64,000 nt of DNA. Source: Qipengyuania flava. GTDB lineage: Bacteria; Pseudomonadota; Alphaproteobacteria; Sphingomonadales; Sphingomonadaceae. The notes beneath the pieces were generated by a model, which saw only the letters and a list, made by a program, of their open reading frames with translations, ran no database searches and was not told where the DNA came from. This document shows positions 15,359-24,172 of this stretch, in pieces. The position numbers and the translations under genes were made by a program. The number at the start of each line of letters is the position of its first letter. Position 1 is the first letter of the stretch. Location: NCBI RefSeq assembly GCF_019448255.1, contig NZ_CP080410.1:124001-188000 (forward strand). The letters are read 5' to 3'.

Positions 15359-16954
15359 CTAGGGCGCGCCCACGGGGCCGAGCTTGTCGATCTCGCGCAC
15401 TGGCTCTTCGGCGGCGACTTCCGTCGGGGTCGGTTCGATCGCGGCGAGCGCGGCGCCCGGCTCGACGGTCTTCATCCTGGCCAGCGTTTCCTTGAAGCGC
15501 TTGAGCTCTGCGCCCGAAAGCTGCGCGCGGGTCACGTACTGGACCGTGGCCGGATTGATGGAACGGCCGTTGCGGTACATCTCGTAATGGAGGTGCGGCC
15601 CGGTGCTGAGACCGGTCGAACCGACATAGCCGATGACCTGCCCGCGGCGCACGCTCTGCCCGCGGTTCACGGCAATCCGGCTCATATGGCAATAGCGCGT
15701 GTCGAGCCCGCCTCCGTGGCGCAGGCGCACCGCGTTGCCGCATCCGCCCATCCGGCCAGCGCCAACCACGCGGCCATCGGTGACCGCGACGATAGGTGTG
15801 CCGTGGCGCGCCTTGAAATCGAGGCCCGCGTGCATCCGGCGGTAGCCAAGGATCGGGTGGCGGCGCATGCCGTAACCCGAAGTCGTGCGCCCCGGAACCG
15901 GGGCCATCAGGCCGCCGCGCTGTTCGCCGACGCCCGACGCTTCGTAGAACTTGTCGTCCTTGCCCCAGCGCATCAGCTGGACGCGCGGTTTGTCGCCGCG
16001 CTCGAGCCCTGCGTAGAGCAATTGGCCGGCCTGCCGTTCGCCGGTCGCAGCGCGGCGATGGGCGACGATGAAGTCGAAGGTGTCGCCCGAGCGCACATCG
16101 CGGTCGAGGTTCACATACTGGCCGAGCGTCTTGAGATAGGCCTGCACCGCGCTGGCCGGAGCGCCCGCCGCACGGGCCGAGCGATAGAGGCTGCTGCCGA
16201 CTTCGCCGCGAATGCGCAGCGGGGTCTCGTCCACGCGGATGACGTTCTGGGTGAGCGCGAGATCCGCGCCTTCGTCCAGCCGGCCAATGTCGAGCGCAAG
16301 GTCGAAGCGGGCGCGGAAGGCGATCGATTCCAGCGGGCGGGGTTCGCCCGGCGCGGGGCGGCGGCCCAGCGTGATGTCGAAAGTTGTGCCGGCCTCGATA
16401 TCGGTGATCGGCATGGTCCCGGCGATCAGCTCCAGGACGCGCTGCGAATCCGCGCGGCCCACGCCGGCGCGGTGCAACATGCGTTCGAAACTGTCGCCCT
16501 TGGCGAGCGTCGCCACCATGTCGAACTGCGGACGCTCGGGCGCTTCGGTAAGCGGTTCCACCAAGGGGGTTGCGCCCATGTGCCGGCCGCTGTCGGCGCC
16601 GAGCGCCAGCGGAAGGATCATCTGGCTGCGGTATTCGTCGCGCACGGCATCGTCGACTCGCGCGGGCGATGCGGCTTCGAGCGGGGCGAAGCTGGGCCAG
16701 AAGGCAAGCGCCGCGGCGGTCAGGCCAATGAAGGTGCCAAGGCCGCGGAACCAGCGCTTGCTGCCGATCTCGCTGCCGAGGTCGGGCGCGAGATCGAGGC
16801 TTTCGATACGCTCGGAAAGCTGGTCGCGCAGGGCATTGTAGGAAAAGGAGGGCGCAACGATCTGGTCGTGCGCGAGGGCTGCGGCGCCCTGTGCGGGGCC
16901 GCCCGTAGCCGCTGCGGGCTCTGCAGTGCTCGTGTCCGCGTGGGACGTGTACAC
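15359..16954 (-). CDS. M23 family murein endopeptidase
   Basis: A 531-residue envelope protein. One transmembrane segment near residues 72-90 (TFIGLTAAALAFW) anchors it. A long periplasmic region with an OapA/LysM-like portion follows, and the C-terminal LytM domain carries MHAGLDFKA (HxxxD) and GPHLHYE (HxH), the zinc ligands of active M23 endopeptidases. It likely cuts peptidoglycan cross-bridges during growth or division. The GTG start at 16954 is chosen because GGAAGG stands just upstream. Longer open frame beyond it runs into the promoter region of the divergent helicase gene. A CtrA-like half-site pair lies at 17048-17062. Confidence 0.85.
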   Translation of the reverse strand: MYTSHADTSTAEPAAATGGPAQGAAALAHDQIVAPSFSYNALRDQLSERIESLDLAPDLGSEIGSKRWFRGLGTFIGLTAAALAFWPSFAPLEAASPARVDDAVRDEYRSQMILPLALGADSGRHMGATPLVEPLTEAPERPQFDMVATLAKGDSFERMLHRAGVGRADSQRVLELIAGTMPITDIEAGTTFDITLGRRPAPGEPRPLESIAFRARFDLALDIGRLDEGADLALTQNVIRVDETPLRIRGEVGSSLYRSARAAGAPASAVQAYLKTLGQYVNLDRDVRSGDTFDFIVAHRRAATGERQAGQLLYAGLERGDKPRVQLMRWGKDDKFYEASGVGEQRGGLMAPVPGRTTSGYGMRRHPILGYRRMHAGLDFKARHGTPIVAVTDGRVVGAGRMGGCGNAVRLRHGGGLDTRYCHMSRIAVNRGQSVRRGQVIGYVGSTGLSTGPHLHYEMYRNGRSINPATVQYVTRAQLSGAELKRFKETLARMKTVEPGAALAAIEPTPTEVAAEEPVREIDKLGPVGAP

Positions 16955-17047
16955 GCTGTGTCCCTTCCTCTCGGCCACCCCGCCGCGAACGCAGGAGGCC
17001 CGACCCTTGTAGAGGGTCTTCTGCCCGCATTGCCTGTCAAAACAAAG

Positions 17048-17062
17048 TAAAGGGGGCGTTAA
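17048..17062. promoter_or_regulatory. CtrA-like site between M23 peptidase and helicase genes
   Basis: TAAA-N7-TTAA differs by one base from the CtrA consensus TTAA-N7-TTAA. It lies 94 bases upstream of the M23 gene start and 53 bases upstream of the divergent helicase start. A one-mismatch site can arise by chance. Confidence 0.3.
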
Positions 17063-17114
17063 CTTGCGGCCACGCGAGTCCGGATTGCGGTGAATCGAGT
17101 CGGCTGCCGGCCGA

Positions 17115-19658
17115 GTGGTTGCGCAGGGCCTCTCGCCCTGCCACCTAAGGGCTGTGCAGGGTAGCGCAATCAAGGCGGTCCTCGGACCCACCAACACCGG
17201 CAAGACGCATCTGGCGATCGAGCGCATGACCGCGCATTCGAGCGGCTGCATGGGCTTTCCGCTGCGCCTGCTCGCTCGCGAGGTCTACGACCGCGTTTGC
17301 GCCATCAAGGGTGAGAATGCAGTTGCGCTGATCACCGGCGAGGAGCGGATCGAACCGAAGGGCGCGCGCTACATGTGCTGCACCGCCGAGGCCATGCCGC
17401 GCGACGGGGCGGGCGCGGCCTTTGTGGCGCTGGACGAAGCCCAGATCGGCGCCGACCGCGAGCGCGGGCACATCTTCACCGACCGCCTGCTCAACACGCG
17501 TGGGCGGGAGGAGACCATGCTGCTGGGCGCGGCAACGCTTGAGCCGCTGGTGCGCCAGCTGGTGCCCGAGGCGGAGATTTCCGACCGGCCGCGCTTTTCC
17601 ACCCTCACCCATATCGGACCGCGCAAGCTCTCGCGCCTGCCTCCACGCAGCGCAATCGTCGCCTTCAGCGCCGAGCAGGTTTACGCAGTTGCGGAGATGC
17701 TGCGCCGTTTTCGTGGAGGCGCGGCCGTGGTCATGGGCGCGCTCAGTCCCGAAACGCGCAACAAGCAGGTCGCGCTCTTCCAGAGCGGCGAGGTCGACTA
17801 CATCGTCGCCACCGACGCGATCGGCATGGGGCTCAATCTCGATGTGAACCACGTCGCCTTCGCCGGCCTGACGAAATTCGACGGGGTGCGCATGCGGCGG
17901 CTCCTGCCGGCCGAGATGGCGCAGATCGCCGGGCGCGCCGGGCGCCACCAGCGCGACGGGACCTTCGGCACACTCGCCGGGACCGACAAGCGCGGCACCC
18001 CGCCCGAGTTCACCGAGGAAGAGGTCTATGCGATCGAGGAGCACCGCTTCGCGCCGCTCACGCATCTCTACTGGCGCGAGCCGGAGCCGCGCTTCGATGC
18101 GCTGGGCACGCTGATCGCCGATCTGGAAGCGCCGCCGCAAGACCCGGCGCTACGCCTCGCGCCCGAGGCAATCGACCTCACCACCCTGAAGCGCCTTGCC
18201 GAAGAGCCACTTGCGACCTCGGTCCGCGGGGCGGGCCTCGTCCGGCGGTTCTGGGAGGCTTGCTCGCTGCCCGACTTCCGCCAGCGCGGCCCCGATGTGC
18301 ACGCCCGCTTCGTTGCGCGGCTGTGGCAGGACCTTTCCGGTGGCTATCTCGGCGCCGATTATGTGGCCGCGCGCATCAGCGAACTCGACAATATGGCGGG
18401 CGACATCGATACGCTGCAGGGCCGAATCGCTGCGATTCGCAGCTGGGCCTATATCTGCCAGCGACCCGACTGGGTTCTGGCGCGTGACGAAATGGCGTCG
18501 CGCGCCCGCGCGGTGGAAGCAAAACTGTCGGACGCGCTCCACGCGCGGCTGACCGAGAGATTCGTAAACCGGAGGACCGCAATCCTGATGAAGTCGCTGG
18601 GACAGGATGCCGGCATGTTGCCGATCGAAATGAGCGAAACGGGCGAAGTTAGCGTCGAGGGCGAGACCCTTGGCCATGTCGAAGGCTTTCGTTTTGCCGT
18701 CGATCCCTCCGCGCGGCACGAAGACCGCCGCATGCTGCTGGCAGCCGCCGAAAAAGCCTTGCCGCGCCTGCTGGGCGAAAAGGCAGCGGCGCTCGCCGCA
18801 TCGGACATGGCCGACGTCGAGCTGTCGCGCGGTACGATCCGCTGGGGCAAGCAGGAGCTGGCCAGGCTCGAGCCGCGCGATGGCACTGCTGTTCCGGTCA
18901 TCGCGCCCTCGCGCGAGGTTGCCGCGCTGCCCGAGGGTCCGCGCAGCGCGCTACTGGCTGCGCTCGAAGCCTGGCTTGCGAAGACGCTCGAACCGCTCGC
19001 ACCGCTTGAGAAGATGCACCAGGCCGCAAGCAATCCCGATGCCGGGTCGCAGGCGCGCGCGCTGCTGCTCAGCCTCATTGCAGGCCACGGATACGTGACG
19101 CGCGAGAAAGCGGGGCTCGAGCACCTGCCCAAGGAAATGCGTCCGTTTCTGCGCAAGATCGGCGTGACCTTCGGCGCGCTCGACATCTTCGCGCCCGCGC
19201 TGCTTAAGCCCGCGCCGCGCCAGTTGCTCCACAAGCTCGGTATCGACCGGCGCCCGCTGCAGGAGGCGATGCTGCCGGTGATCGCGGACGCAAAGAAGCT
19301 TCCCTCTGGCTATCGCCACGCGGGCAGCCAGGCGATCCGGATCGACCTTGCCGAAAAAATCCTGCGTGCCGCGCACGACACCCGGGCCAAGGCGCAAGCC
19401 AAGGATCGCAAGCGCAAGTTCGTGCTCGACTACGCGCTGCCGATCTCGATCGGGCTGGAGGAAGGCAATATTTCGCGCCTGCTCGGCACGGCCGGTTTCC
19501 GGGTCCAGAAGGCGAAGCCTCAGGCCGAGGGCCAGTTCGGCCCGCCGCGTCCCGATCGCTGGGAATGGCGCCCCTCGCGCCGCAAGCAGGAGCGGACCAA
19601 GCCGGCAAAGCCGCGCGAGGGCAGCGCTTTTGCTGCGCTAGCGGATCTCGTGCGCTGA
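17115..19658 (+). CDS. SUV3-like RNA helicase
   Basis: An 847-residue superfamily 2 helicase of the SUV3/mitochondrial degradosome group, common in alphaproteobacteria. Walker A GPTNTGKTH has its lysine at residue 30. The Walker B box is LDEAQ near 111. Motif VI reads AQIAGRAGRHQRDG near 272. The C-terminal 350 residues hold the group-specific helical region and a basic tail rich in Lys and Arg. It is expected to unwind RNA or DNA-RNA duplexes in RNA turnover. The start may be GTG 17115 or GTG 17154; homologues usually begin shortly before the Walker box, so the shorter form is quite possible. It is followed by an S4-domain gene 13 bases on. Confidence 0.85.
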   Translation: MVAQGLSPCHLRAVQGSAIKAVLGPTNTGKTHLAIERMTAHSSGCMGFPLRLLAREVYDRVCAIKGENAVALITGEERIEPKGARYMCCTAEAMPRDGAGAAFVALDEAQIGADRERGHIFTDRLLNTRGREETMLLGAATLEPLVRQLVPEAEISDRPRFSTLTHIGPRKLSRLPPRSAIVAFSAEQVYAVAEMLRRFRGGAAVVMGALSPETRNKQVALFQSGEVDYIVATDAIGMGLNLDVNHVAFAGLTKFDGVRMRRLLPAEMAQIAGRAGRHQRDGTFGTLAGTDKRGTPPEFTEEEVYAIEEHRFAPLTHLYWREPEPRFDALGTLIADLEAPPQDPALRLAPEAIDLTTLKRLAEEPLATSVRGAGLVRRFWEACSLPDFRQRGPDVHARFVARLWQDLSGGYLGADYVAARISELDNMAGDIDTLQGRIAAIRSWAYICQRPDWVLARDEMASRARAVEAKLSDALHARLTERFVNRRTAILMKSLGQDAGMLPIEMSETGEVSVEGETLGHVEGFRFAVDPSARHEDRRMLLAAAEKALPRLLGEKAAALAASDMADVELSRGTIRWGKQELARLEPRDGTAVPVIAPSREVAALPEGPRSALLAALEAWLAKTLEPLAPLEKMHQAASNPDAGSQARALLLSLIAGHGYVTREKAGLEHLPKEMRPFLRKIGVTFGALDIFAPALLKPAPRQLLHKLGIDRRPLQEAMLPVIADAKKLPSGYRHAGSQAIRIDLAEKILRAAHDTRAKAQAKDRKRKFVLDYALPISIGLEEGNISRLLGTAGFRVQKAKPQAEGQFGPPRPDRWEWRPSRRKQERTKPAKPREGSAFAALADLVR

Positions 19659-19671
19659 TGGGGACGCCTGC

Positions 19672-19929
19672 GTGAGGATCGACCGGCTGCTGTGCTACCT
19701 GCGTTTCGTGCGCACGCGCAGCGCCGCACACCGCCTGGTCGAAGAGGGGCATATCCGCCGCAACGGGGAGCGGGTGACGCGCTGTTCGCGCGATATTGCC
19801 GAGGGCGATGTGCTGACCCTGCCGCTCGGCAATTCGGTCAAGCTGGTCGAAATCCTCGCCTTGCCCGACCGGCGCGGACCGCCGCGCGAAGCGCGCGCCT
19901 GTTATCGGGAGCTTGACCCGAACGGATAA
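19672..19929 (+). CDS. S4 domain RNA-binding protein (HslR-like)
   Basis: An 85-residue protein made almost entirely of an S4 fold: MRIDRLLCYLRFVRTRSAAH, then LVEEGHIRRNGERV near 24-37 and GDVLTLPLG near 47. It is like heat-shock protein 15 (HslR), which binds stalled 50S subunits carrying nascent chain. The GTG start at 19672 stands 13 bases after the helicase stop. The helicase and S4 gene therefore probably form an RNA-handling operon. The RNA target here is not known. Confidence 0.85.
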   Translation: MRIDRLLCYLRFVRTRSAAHRLVEEGHIRRNGERVTRCSRDIAEGDVLTLPLGNSVKLVEILALPDRRGPPREARACYRELDPNG

Positions 19930-19981
19930 TCCGCCCTAGCAGCGCGGTCTAAGGGAAACACTACGAGGGAAATCGCTACCC

Positions 19982-20320
19982 ATGACCTATGTCGTCACCG
20001 ACGCCTGCATCAAGTGCAAGTACACCGACTGCGTCGAGGTCTGCCCCGTCGACTGTTTCTACGAGGGCGAGAACATGCTCGTCATCAACCCCAGCGAATG
20101 CATCGACTGCGGCGTGTGCGAACCCGAATGCCCGGCCGAAGCGATCCTGCCTGATACCGAAGACGGCCTGGAGAAGTGGCTTGAGCTGAACACCAAGTTC
20201 AGCGCCGAATGGCCCAACATCACGCAGTCCAAGGACGCGCCGGCCGACGCCGACGAGCACAAGGGCGAAGAAGGCAAGTTCGAGAAGTTCTTCTCGGCCG
20301 AGCCGGGCGAAGGCGACTGA
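19982..20320 (+). CDS. fdxA: Seven-iron ferredoxin FdxA
   Basis: A 112-residue ferredoxin starting [17 protein letters not shown]. The N-terminal half has CIKC, then DCVEVCP and DCFYEG. The second cluster motif [12 protein letters not shown] is near 40-51. This layout is that of the [3Fe-4S][4Fe-4S] ferredoxins, with an acidic tail of about 40 residues, as in other alphaproteobacterial FdxA. It is a cytoplasmic electron carrier, and no partner enzyme is encoded next to it. A GAGGGAAA binding site precedes the start. Confidence 0.93.
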   Translation: MTYVVTDACIKCKYTDCVEVCPVDCFYEGENMLVINPSECIDCGVCEPECPAEAILPDTEDGLEKWLELNTKFSAEWPNITQSKDAPADADEHKGEEGKFEKFFSAEPGEGD

Positions 20321-20333
20321 TCGGCCGCGAGCG

Positions 20334-21116
20334 ATGCTCGCGGACCTGAAAGCGGCCTGGCAGGCCAGCAGCGACAACAACATCGGCCTGATCGCGGCCG
20401 GCATGGCGCATTACGCGCTGCTCGCGCTCGTGCCCGCGCTGGGTGCAATCGTGTTGGCCTATGGGCTGTTCGCCGATCCCGAGACCGTCGCGAGCCACAT
20501 CACTCTCCTTGCACAGGTGCTGCCGGCTTCGGCCTCGGAGCTGATCGGCAACCAGCTTCAGGAGGTCTCCGAAGGCGCATCGGGCACAAAGGGCCTCGGG
20601 CTTCTTGCCTCGCTTGCTGTCGCGCTGTTCGGCGCGCGCAACGGCGCCCGGTCGTTGATGACGGGCTTCAACATCGTCTTCCACGCAGACAGTGACCGGG
20701 GTTTGCTACGCGGCAATCTGGTTGCGCTTGCCATCACGGCTGCAGGGCTTGTCGGTCTGATCCTGGCGGGCGTCGCGGGCGCGGCGTTGAGCAATCTTGC
20801 AGGAGTTCTCGGTGCGCTCGCGAGCCCGGTACTGGTCGCGCTCGGGGCTGCGGGTGCCGCTGCCCTGCTGTTGCGCTTTGCCCCCAACGCACCGGGACCG
20901 TCCTGGCGTGCGATCTGGCCCGGGGCCGCGCTCTTTGCCCTCGCCTGGATGGGCGCCACCGCCGCCTTTGCCTTCTACGCGGCCAATTTCGGGAGCTACA
21001 ACGCAACCTACGGGGCGCTCGGCGCGGTGCTGGCGCTGATCACCTGGTTCTGGGTGACCGGTTTCCTCCTGCTGCTGAGCGCCGAAATCGTCGCGCAGCG
21101 GGACAGGGGTGCATAG
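20334..21116 (+). CDS. YihY/BrkB family membrane protein
   Basis: A 260-residue inner membrane protein with about six hydrophobic segments (near residues 20-42, 80-100, 125-155, 160-180, 195-220 and 228-252). The family signature NIGLIAAGMAHYALLALVP is near 18-36, and the late block YGALGAVLALITWFWVTGFLLLLSAEI ends the domain. The family was once called ribonuclease BN by error; its transport or envelope role is not settled. The start ATG 20334 follows fdxA by 13 bases, so they may share a transcript. Confidence 0.85.
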   Translation: MLADLKAAWQASSDNNIGLIAAGMAHYALLALVPALGAIVLAYGLFADPETVASHITLLAQVLPASASELIGNQLQEVSEGASGTKGLGLLASLAVALFGARNGARSLMTGFNIVFHADSDRGLLRGNLVALAITAAGLVGLILAGVAGAALSNLAGVLGALASPVLVALGAAGAAALLLRFAPNAPGPSWRAIWPGAALFALAWMGATAAFAFYAANFGSYNATYGALGAVLALITWFWVTGFLLLLSAEIVAQRDRGA

Positions 21117-21164
21117 CGAAACCCACGCGAATCTGCGCAGACTCGCAATATTCGGCAGGCTGTG

Positions 21165-21345
21165 CTATATAATGCAACAACTGCACCGGTTTGCTCCCGG
21201 TCAGGTGTGAGTATTGAAAGGGCAGGTCACCAGCAACAGCACAATCGGCAGCCGACCGCACTCCCGACTATCGCGGGATTGCGGCCATGGTCTTCCGTGA
21301 CGCTGAAGCCCCCGATGGCCGCGCCCGGACGAAAGGATAGATTGC
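21165..21345 (+). promoter_or_regulatory. carD promoter and long leader
   Basis: A perfect TATAAT at 21168-21173 lies in a locally AT-rich stretch and predicts a leader of about 165 bases before the carD start at 21346. A convincing -35 box at the usual spacing is not seen. The leader holds ACCGG-TTTGCTC-CCGGT at 21183-21199. Confidence 0.4.
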
Positions 21346-21879
21346 ATGGCAAGCAAGGCGGATGCCTTCGACGTTGGCGATTACGTTGTTTACCCCAAGC
21401 ACGGCGTTGGCCGTGTCATCGAGCTCCAGAGCGAAGAAATCGCCGGTATGCAGCTCGACCTCTATGTCCTCCGTTTCGAGAAAGAGCGCATGACGCTCCG
21501 CGTTCCGGTCAACAAGGTTGAATCGATCGGCATGCGCAAGCTTTCGAGCGACAAGACGCTCAAGGAAGCGATGGAAACGCTGAAGGGCAAGCCCAAGGTG
21601 AAGCGCACGATGTGGAGCCGGCGCGCCCAGGAATACGAAGCCAAGATCAATTCGGGCGAGATCGTCCTGATTGCCGAAGTGACGCGCGACCTGTTCCGCC
21701 CGGATGACCAGCCGGAACAGAGCTATTCCGAACGCCAGATCTTCGAAGCGGCATCCAGCCGCCTCGCCCGCGAACTCGCGGCGATGGAGAAGACCGACGA
21801 AGCGACCGCGCTCGAGAAGATCCTCGACGTGCTGCGCGAACACGCTCCGCAGTATTACGAGAACACCGAAGACGCGTAA
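21346..21879 (+). CDS. carD: CarD family transcriptional regulator
   Basis: A 177-residue RNA polymerase-binding regulator. The N-terminal RNAP-interaction domain (FDVGDYVVYPKHGVGRVIEL near residues 5-24) precedes the helical DNA-binding domain (SERQIFEAASSRLARELAAM near 127-146). CarD stabilises open complexes at many promoters, including those for ribosomal RNA, and is usually essential in alphaproteobacteria. The gene is monocistronic between its own long leader and a strong terminator at 21905. That setting suggests independent and possibly growth-linked control. Confidence 0.95.
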   Translation: MASKADAFDVGDYVVYPKHGVGRVIELQSEEIAGMQLDLYVLRFEKERMTLRVPVNKVESIGMRKLSSDKTLKEAMETLKGKPKVKRTMWSRRAQEYEAKINSGEIVLIAEVTRDLFRPDDQPEQSYSERQIFEAASSRLARELAAMEKTDEATALEKILDVLREHAPQYYENTEDA

Positions 21880-21904
21880 GCGCTTCGATCTTTCGCGAGA
21901 GACA

Positions 21905-21935
21905 AGAAGGGGGTGCCGTGCGGCGCCCCCTTTTT
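21905..21935 (+). terminator. Rho-independent terminator of carD
   Basis: GGGGGTGCC (21909-21917) pairs with GGCGCCCCC (21922-21930), one G-T pair, loop GTGC, followed by TTTTT. It is 26 bases past the carD stop. Confidence 0.9.
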
Positions 21936-22063
21936 CGTTGAGCGGGACGGTTTGCCCGCCGGACGACTGGCGAATCCATCAATCGATTACACTTGTCGAC
22001 GAACGTCCTCGACTTCCAGCGGTATTGGTGGGAGCAAGGCGCCATTCAATCGGGAGACGTTCT

Positions 22064-22801
22064 ATGTTCCGCATTCTCGCCGCCGCCAGCCTTGGCCTTG
22101 CCGCAGTCACCACCCTGCCCACCGCCTCCGTCACCGCGCATGAAGGCTGGAAATCGAAGCTCGACGACGGCGAGCGCATCTCCGCCAGCTGGTCGCAGAC
22201 CGGGCGCTTCGATTCGGTCACCCTTGCCGGGAGCGACACGCTTACCGTGACGCGCGGCGATCGTTGGCAGATCCGTGCCAGCGGCAGCCCCGAAGTGCTC
22301 GCCGAGCTGCGCTTCCTCGTCGAAGACGGCGAGCTGACCGTCGGGCGCAAGTATCGCCGCAACAAGGTCCGCGGCTCGGCCCGTATCGAGATTACCGCTC
22401 CCTCGCTCGAGGATGTGACCCTTGCCGGGTCGGGCGACATGACGATCGACACGCTGAACGGTTCGGAAGTCGGCGCGACGGTGGCCGGATCGGGCTCGAT
22501 CAATGTGAACCGCGTGCGCGCTTCGCAGCTCAACGCCACGATCGCGGGATCGGGCAGCCTGCGGATGGCCGGCCAGGCCGACGAGGGTGACATCACCATC
22601 GCCGGCAGCGGCGGCATCGATGCGCGCAGCCTGACCGTGCAGCGCGCCAACGTCTCGATCGCCGGATCGGGAGACGCGCGCTTCCGGGCCGACGATTCGG
22701 TCTCGGCCAGCATCGTAGGAAGCGGCAGCGCAATCGTGACCGGCACGACCGACTGCACCCAGACCCGCATGGGCTCGGGCCGGCTGACCTGCTCGCGCTG
22801 A
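22064..22801 (+). CDS. Secreted head-GIN domain protein (DUF2807)
   Basis: A 245-residue exported protein with a signal peptide (residues 1-25, LAAASLGLAAVTTLPTASVTA). A putative auto-transporter-adhesin head GIN domain follows, built of short beta repeats with recurrent AGSGD, AGSGS and GSGR turns from about 115 onward. Such domains form beta-helix-like faces, but no biochemical role is established. The start MFRILAAAS at 22064 gives the only proper signal peptide. A similar lipoprotein gene follows 135 bases later behind its own promoter-like region, so the two may be a duplicated pair at the cell surface or in the periplasm. Confidence 0.8.
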   Translation: MFRILAAASLGLAAVTTLPTASVTAHEGWKSKLDDGERISASWSQTGRFDSVTLAGSDTLTVTRGDRWQIRASGSPEVLAELRFLVEDGELTVGRKYRRNKVRGSARIEITAPSLEDVTLAGSGDMTIDTLNGSEVGATVAGSGSINVNRVRASQLNATIAGSGSLRMAGQADEGDITIAGSGGIDARSLTVQRANVSIAGSGDARFRADDSVSASIVGSGSAIVTGTTDCTQTRMGSGRLTCSR

Positions 22802-22830
22802 TCTCGACCAAGCACCCACGCAACTCGACC

Positions 22831-22860
22831 AAGGGGCGCCCCGCCGGGGTGCCCCTTCTT
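22831..22860 (+). terminator. Terminator hairpin after the first head-GIN gene
   Basis: AAGGGGCGCC (22831-22840) pairs with GGTGCCCCTT (22848-22857), with one G-T pair. Only a short CTT run follows, so it is weak as an intrinsic terminator. Confidence 0.6.
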
Positions 22861-22868
22861 GCTGCGCC

Positions 22869-22905
22869 TTGATGTCCGCTTCACGCTGTATTATATCAGC
22901 AACAC
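22869..22905 (+). promoter_or_regulatory. Promoter and TGT-N12-ACA motif before the head-GIN lipoprotein gene
   Basis: TTGATG at 22869-22874 and TTATAT at 22891-22896 with a 16-base spacer form a plausible promoter 40 bases before the start codon. The -10 overlaps TGTATTATATCAGCAACA (22887-22904). An almost identical 18-mer lies at 58059-58076 upstream of pcm and fumarase. A shared repressor site is possible. Confidence 0.4.
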
Positions 22906-22935
22906 GGACTGCCGCTGCAAAGGAACACCACCGCG

Positions 22936-23763
22936 ATGATCCATCGAATTCTCAAGGGCCTTGCGCCCGTCGCCGCCCTCGCCGGCGCGGCCCTCGTCGC
23001 CGGATGCGACAATATGAACATCCAGATCGGCGACACCGAAGGCGTGCCGCTGGCCGAACTCGACATGAGCGGCGATCCGCCGACCGAACTGGTCCTGGCC
23101 GGGCCGGACACGGTCATCGTGACCGAAGGCGACGAGCTCGACATCACCGTTTCGGGCGATGACGCAGCGGTCGATGCCATGCGCTTCGCGCTCGACGGCG
23201 ATTCGCTCGCCATCAGCCGCGAGAAGGACAGCTGGAAGGATCGCGGAAACGCCACCGTGCGCGTTACCGTGCCGAGCCTGCGCGCCATGGTCCTCGCCGG
23301 ATCGGGCAGCATCGAAGCCGCCAAGATGACCGGCCGCGCCGATGTCACCATCGCCGGTTCGGGCAAAGCCTCCGTGGCGGAGTTCGACGCCGAATCGCTC
23401 GACCTCACCATTGCCGGTTCGGGCGATTTCACCGCCGCCGGTTCGGTCGAGAAGCTGGACCTCACTATCGCGGGCTCGGGCAAGGCCACCATGTCCGACC
23501 TCCAGGTCGGCGGGGCCGATATCTCCGTCGCCGGCTCGGGCGATGCCGATTTCTCGTCGGACGGCAAGGTTGATGCGAGCATCATGGGATCGGGCACGAT
23601 CACCGTGACCGGCCGCGCGGACTGCACCGTCAGCTCGATGGGTTCGGGCAAGCTCAACTGCCGCGACGTTCGCGCTGCCGAGGACGCACCCGAGGCTCCG
23701 GAAGCCCCCGAGGCGCCCGAAGCACCGGAAGCGCCTGAAGCACCGGAAGCGCCTGAAGGCTAA
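22936..23763 (+). CDS. Head-GIN domain lipoprotein with PEA repeats
   Basis: A 275-residue lipoprotein. The lipobox VAGC puts the acylated cysteine at residue 24, followed by Asp, which may favour inner membrane retention if Lol rules hold here. The GIN-type beta repeats run from about 50 to 240, with AGSGS, AGSGK and AGSGD turns every 17-20 residues. The tail is seven Pro-Glu-Ala units and a final Pro-Glu-Gly, encoded in part by a perfect 18-base tandem repeat that could change length by slippage. Function is unknown. It is a paralogue of the preceding secreted protein. Confidence 0.82.
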   Translation: MIHRILKGLAPVAALAGAALVAGCDNMNIQIGDTEGVPLAELDMSGDPPTELVLAGPDTVIVTEGDELDITVSGDDAAVDAMRFALDGDSLAISREKDSWKDRGNATVRVTVPSLRAMVLAGSGSIEAAKMTGRADVTIAGSGKASVAEFDAESLDLTIAGSGDFTAAGSVEKLDLTIAGSGKATMSDLQVGGADISVAGSGDADFSSDGKVDASIMGSGTITVTGRADCTVSSMGSGKLNCRDVRAAEDAPEAPEAPEAPEAPEAPEAPEAPEG

Positions 23764-23839
23764 GGCCTCACGAAGAGCCATCGAGTTCATCGACGGCTCA
23801 CCCGATTTCCGCTAGGCGGCGCTGCGAAAGGAACCCCGC

Positions 23840-24172
23840 ATGCGCCGCCTAGCCTTTTTGATGATCCTTCCTGCCAGCGTGCTGCTGTCCGGCTGTCTTG
23901 CCAAGACGGTGGTCGACGTTGCGACGGCTCCGGTAAAGGTGGTGAGCCGCGGGGTGGACCTCGCCACCACCAGCCAGTCCGAAGCGGACGAGAAGCGCGG
24001 CCGGGAAATCCGCCGCCGCGAGGAACGCCTGGCGAAGCTGGAGCGCGACTACGAAAAGCAGCTCGACGAATGCGAGGACGGCAACCGCCGCGCCTGCGAC
24101 GAGGCCCGCGACACCTACGCCGAGATGCAGCAGATTATCCCGACGATCCCCTACGAACCCGAAGACGACTGA
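23840..24172 (+). CDS. Small lipoprotein with charged coiled coil
   Basis: A 110-residue lipoprotein: signal peptide with lipobox LSGC (Cys19), a short linker ending in TTSQSEADEKRG, and a highly charged helix near residues 52-92 rich in Arg, Glu and Lys. I do not recognise a named family, though similar short lipoproteins occur in Sphingomonadales. The stop lies 22 bases inside the convergent tsaC gene. A hairpin (GAGCC...GGCTC) precedes it at 23774-23798. Envelope location is likely and function is not known. Confidence 0.7.
   Translation: MRRLAFLMILPASVLLSGCLAKTVVDVATAPVKVVSRGVDLATTSQSEADEKRGREIRRREERLAKLERDYEKQLDECEDGNRRACDEARDTYAEMQQIIPTIPYEPEDD

Noticed and set aside
14174-17050. A 958-codon plus-strand open frame across hemB and the M23 peptidase gene
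   Set aside because: It runs antisense to two confidently identified genes and has the composition of a shadow frame.
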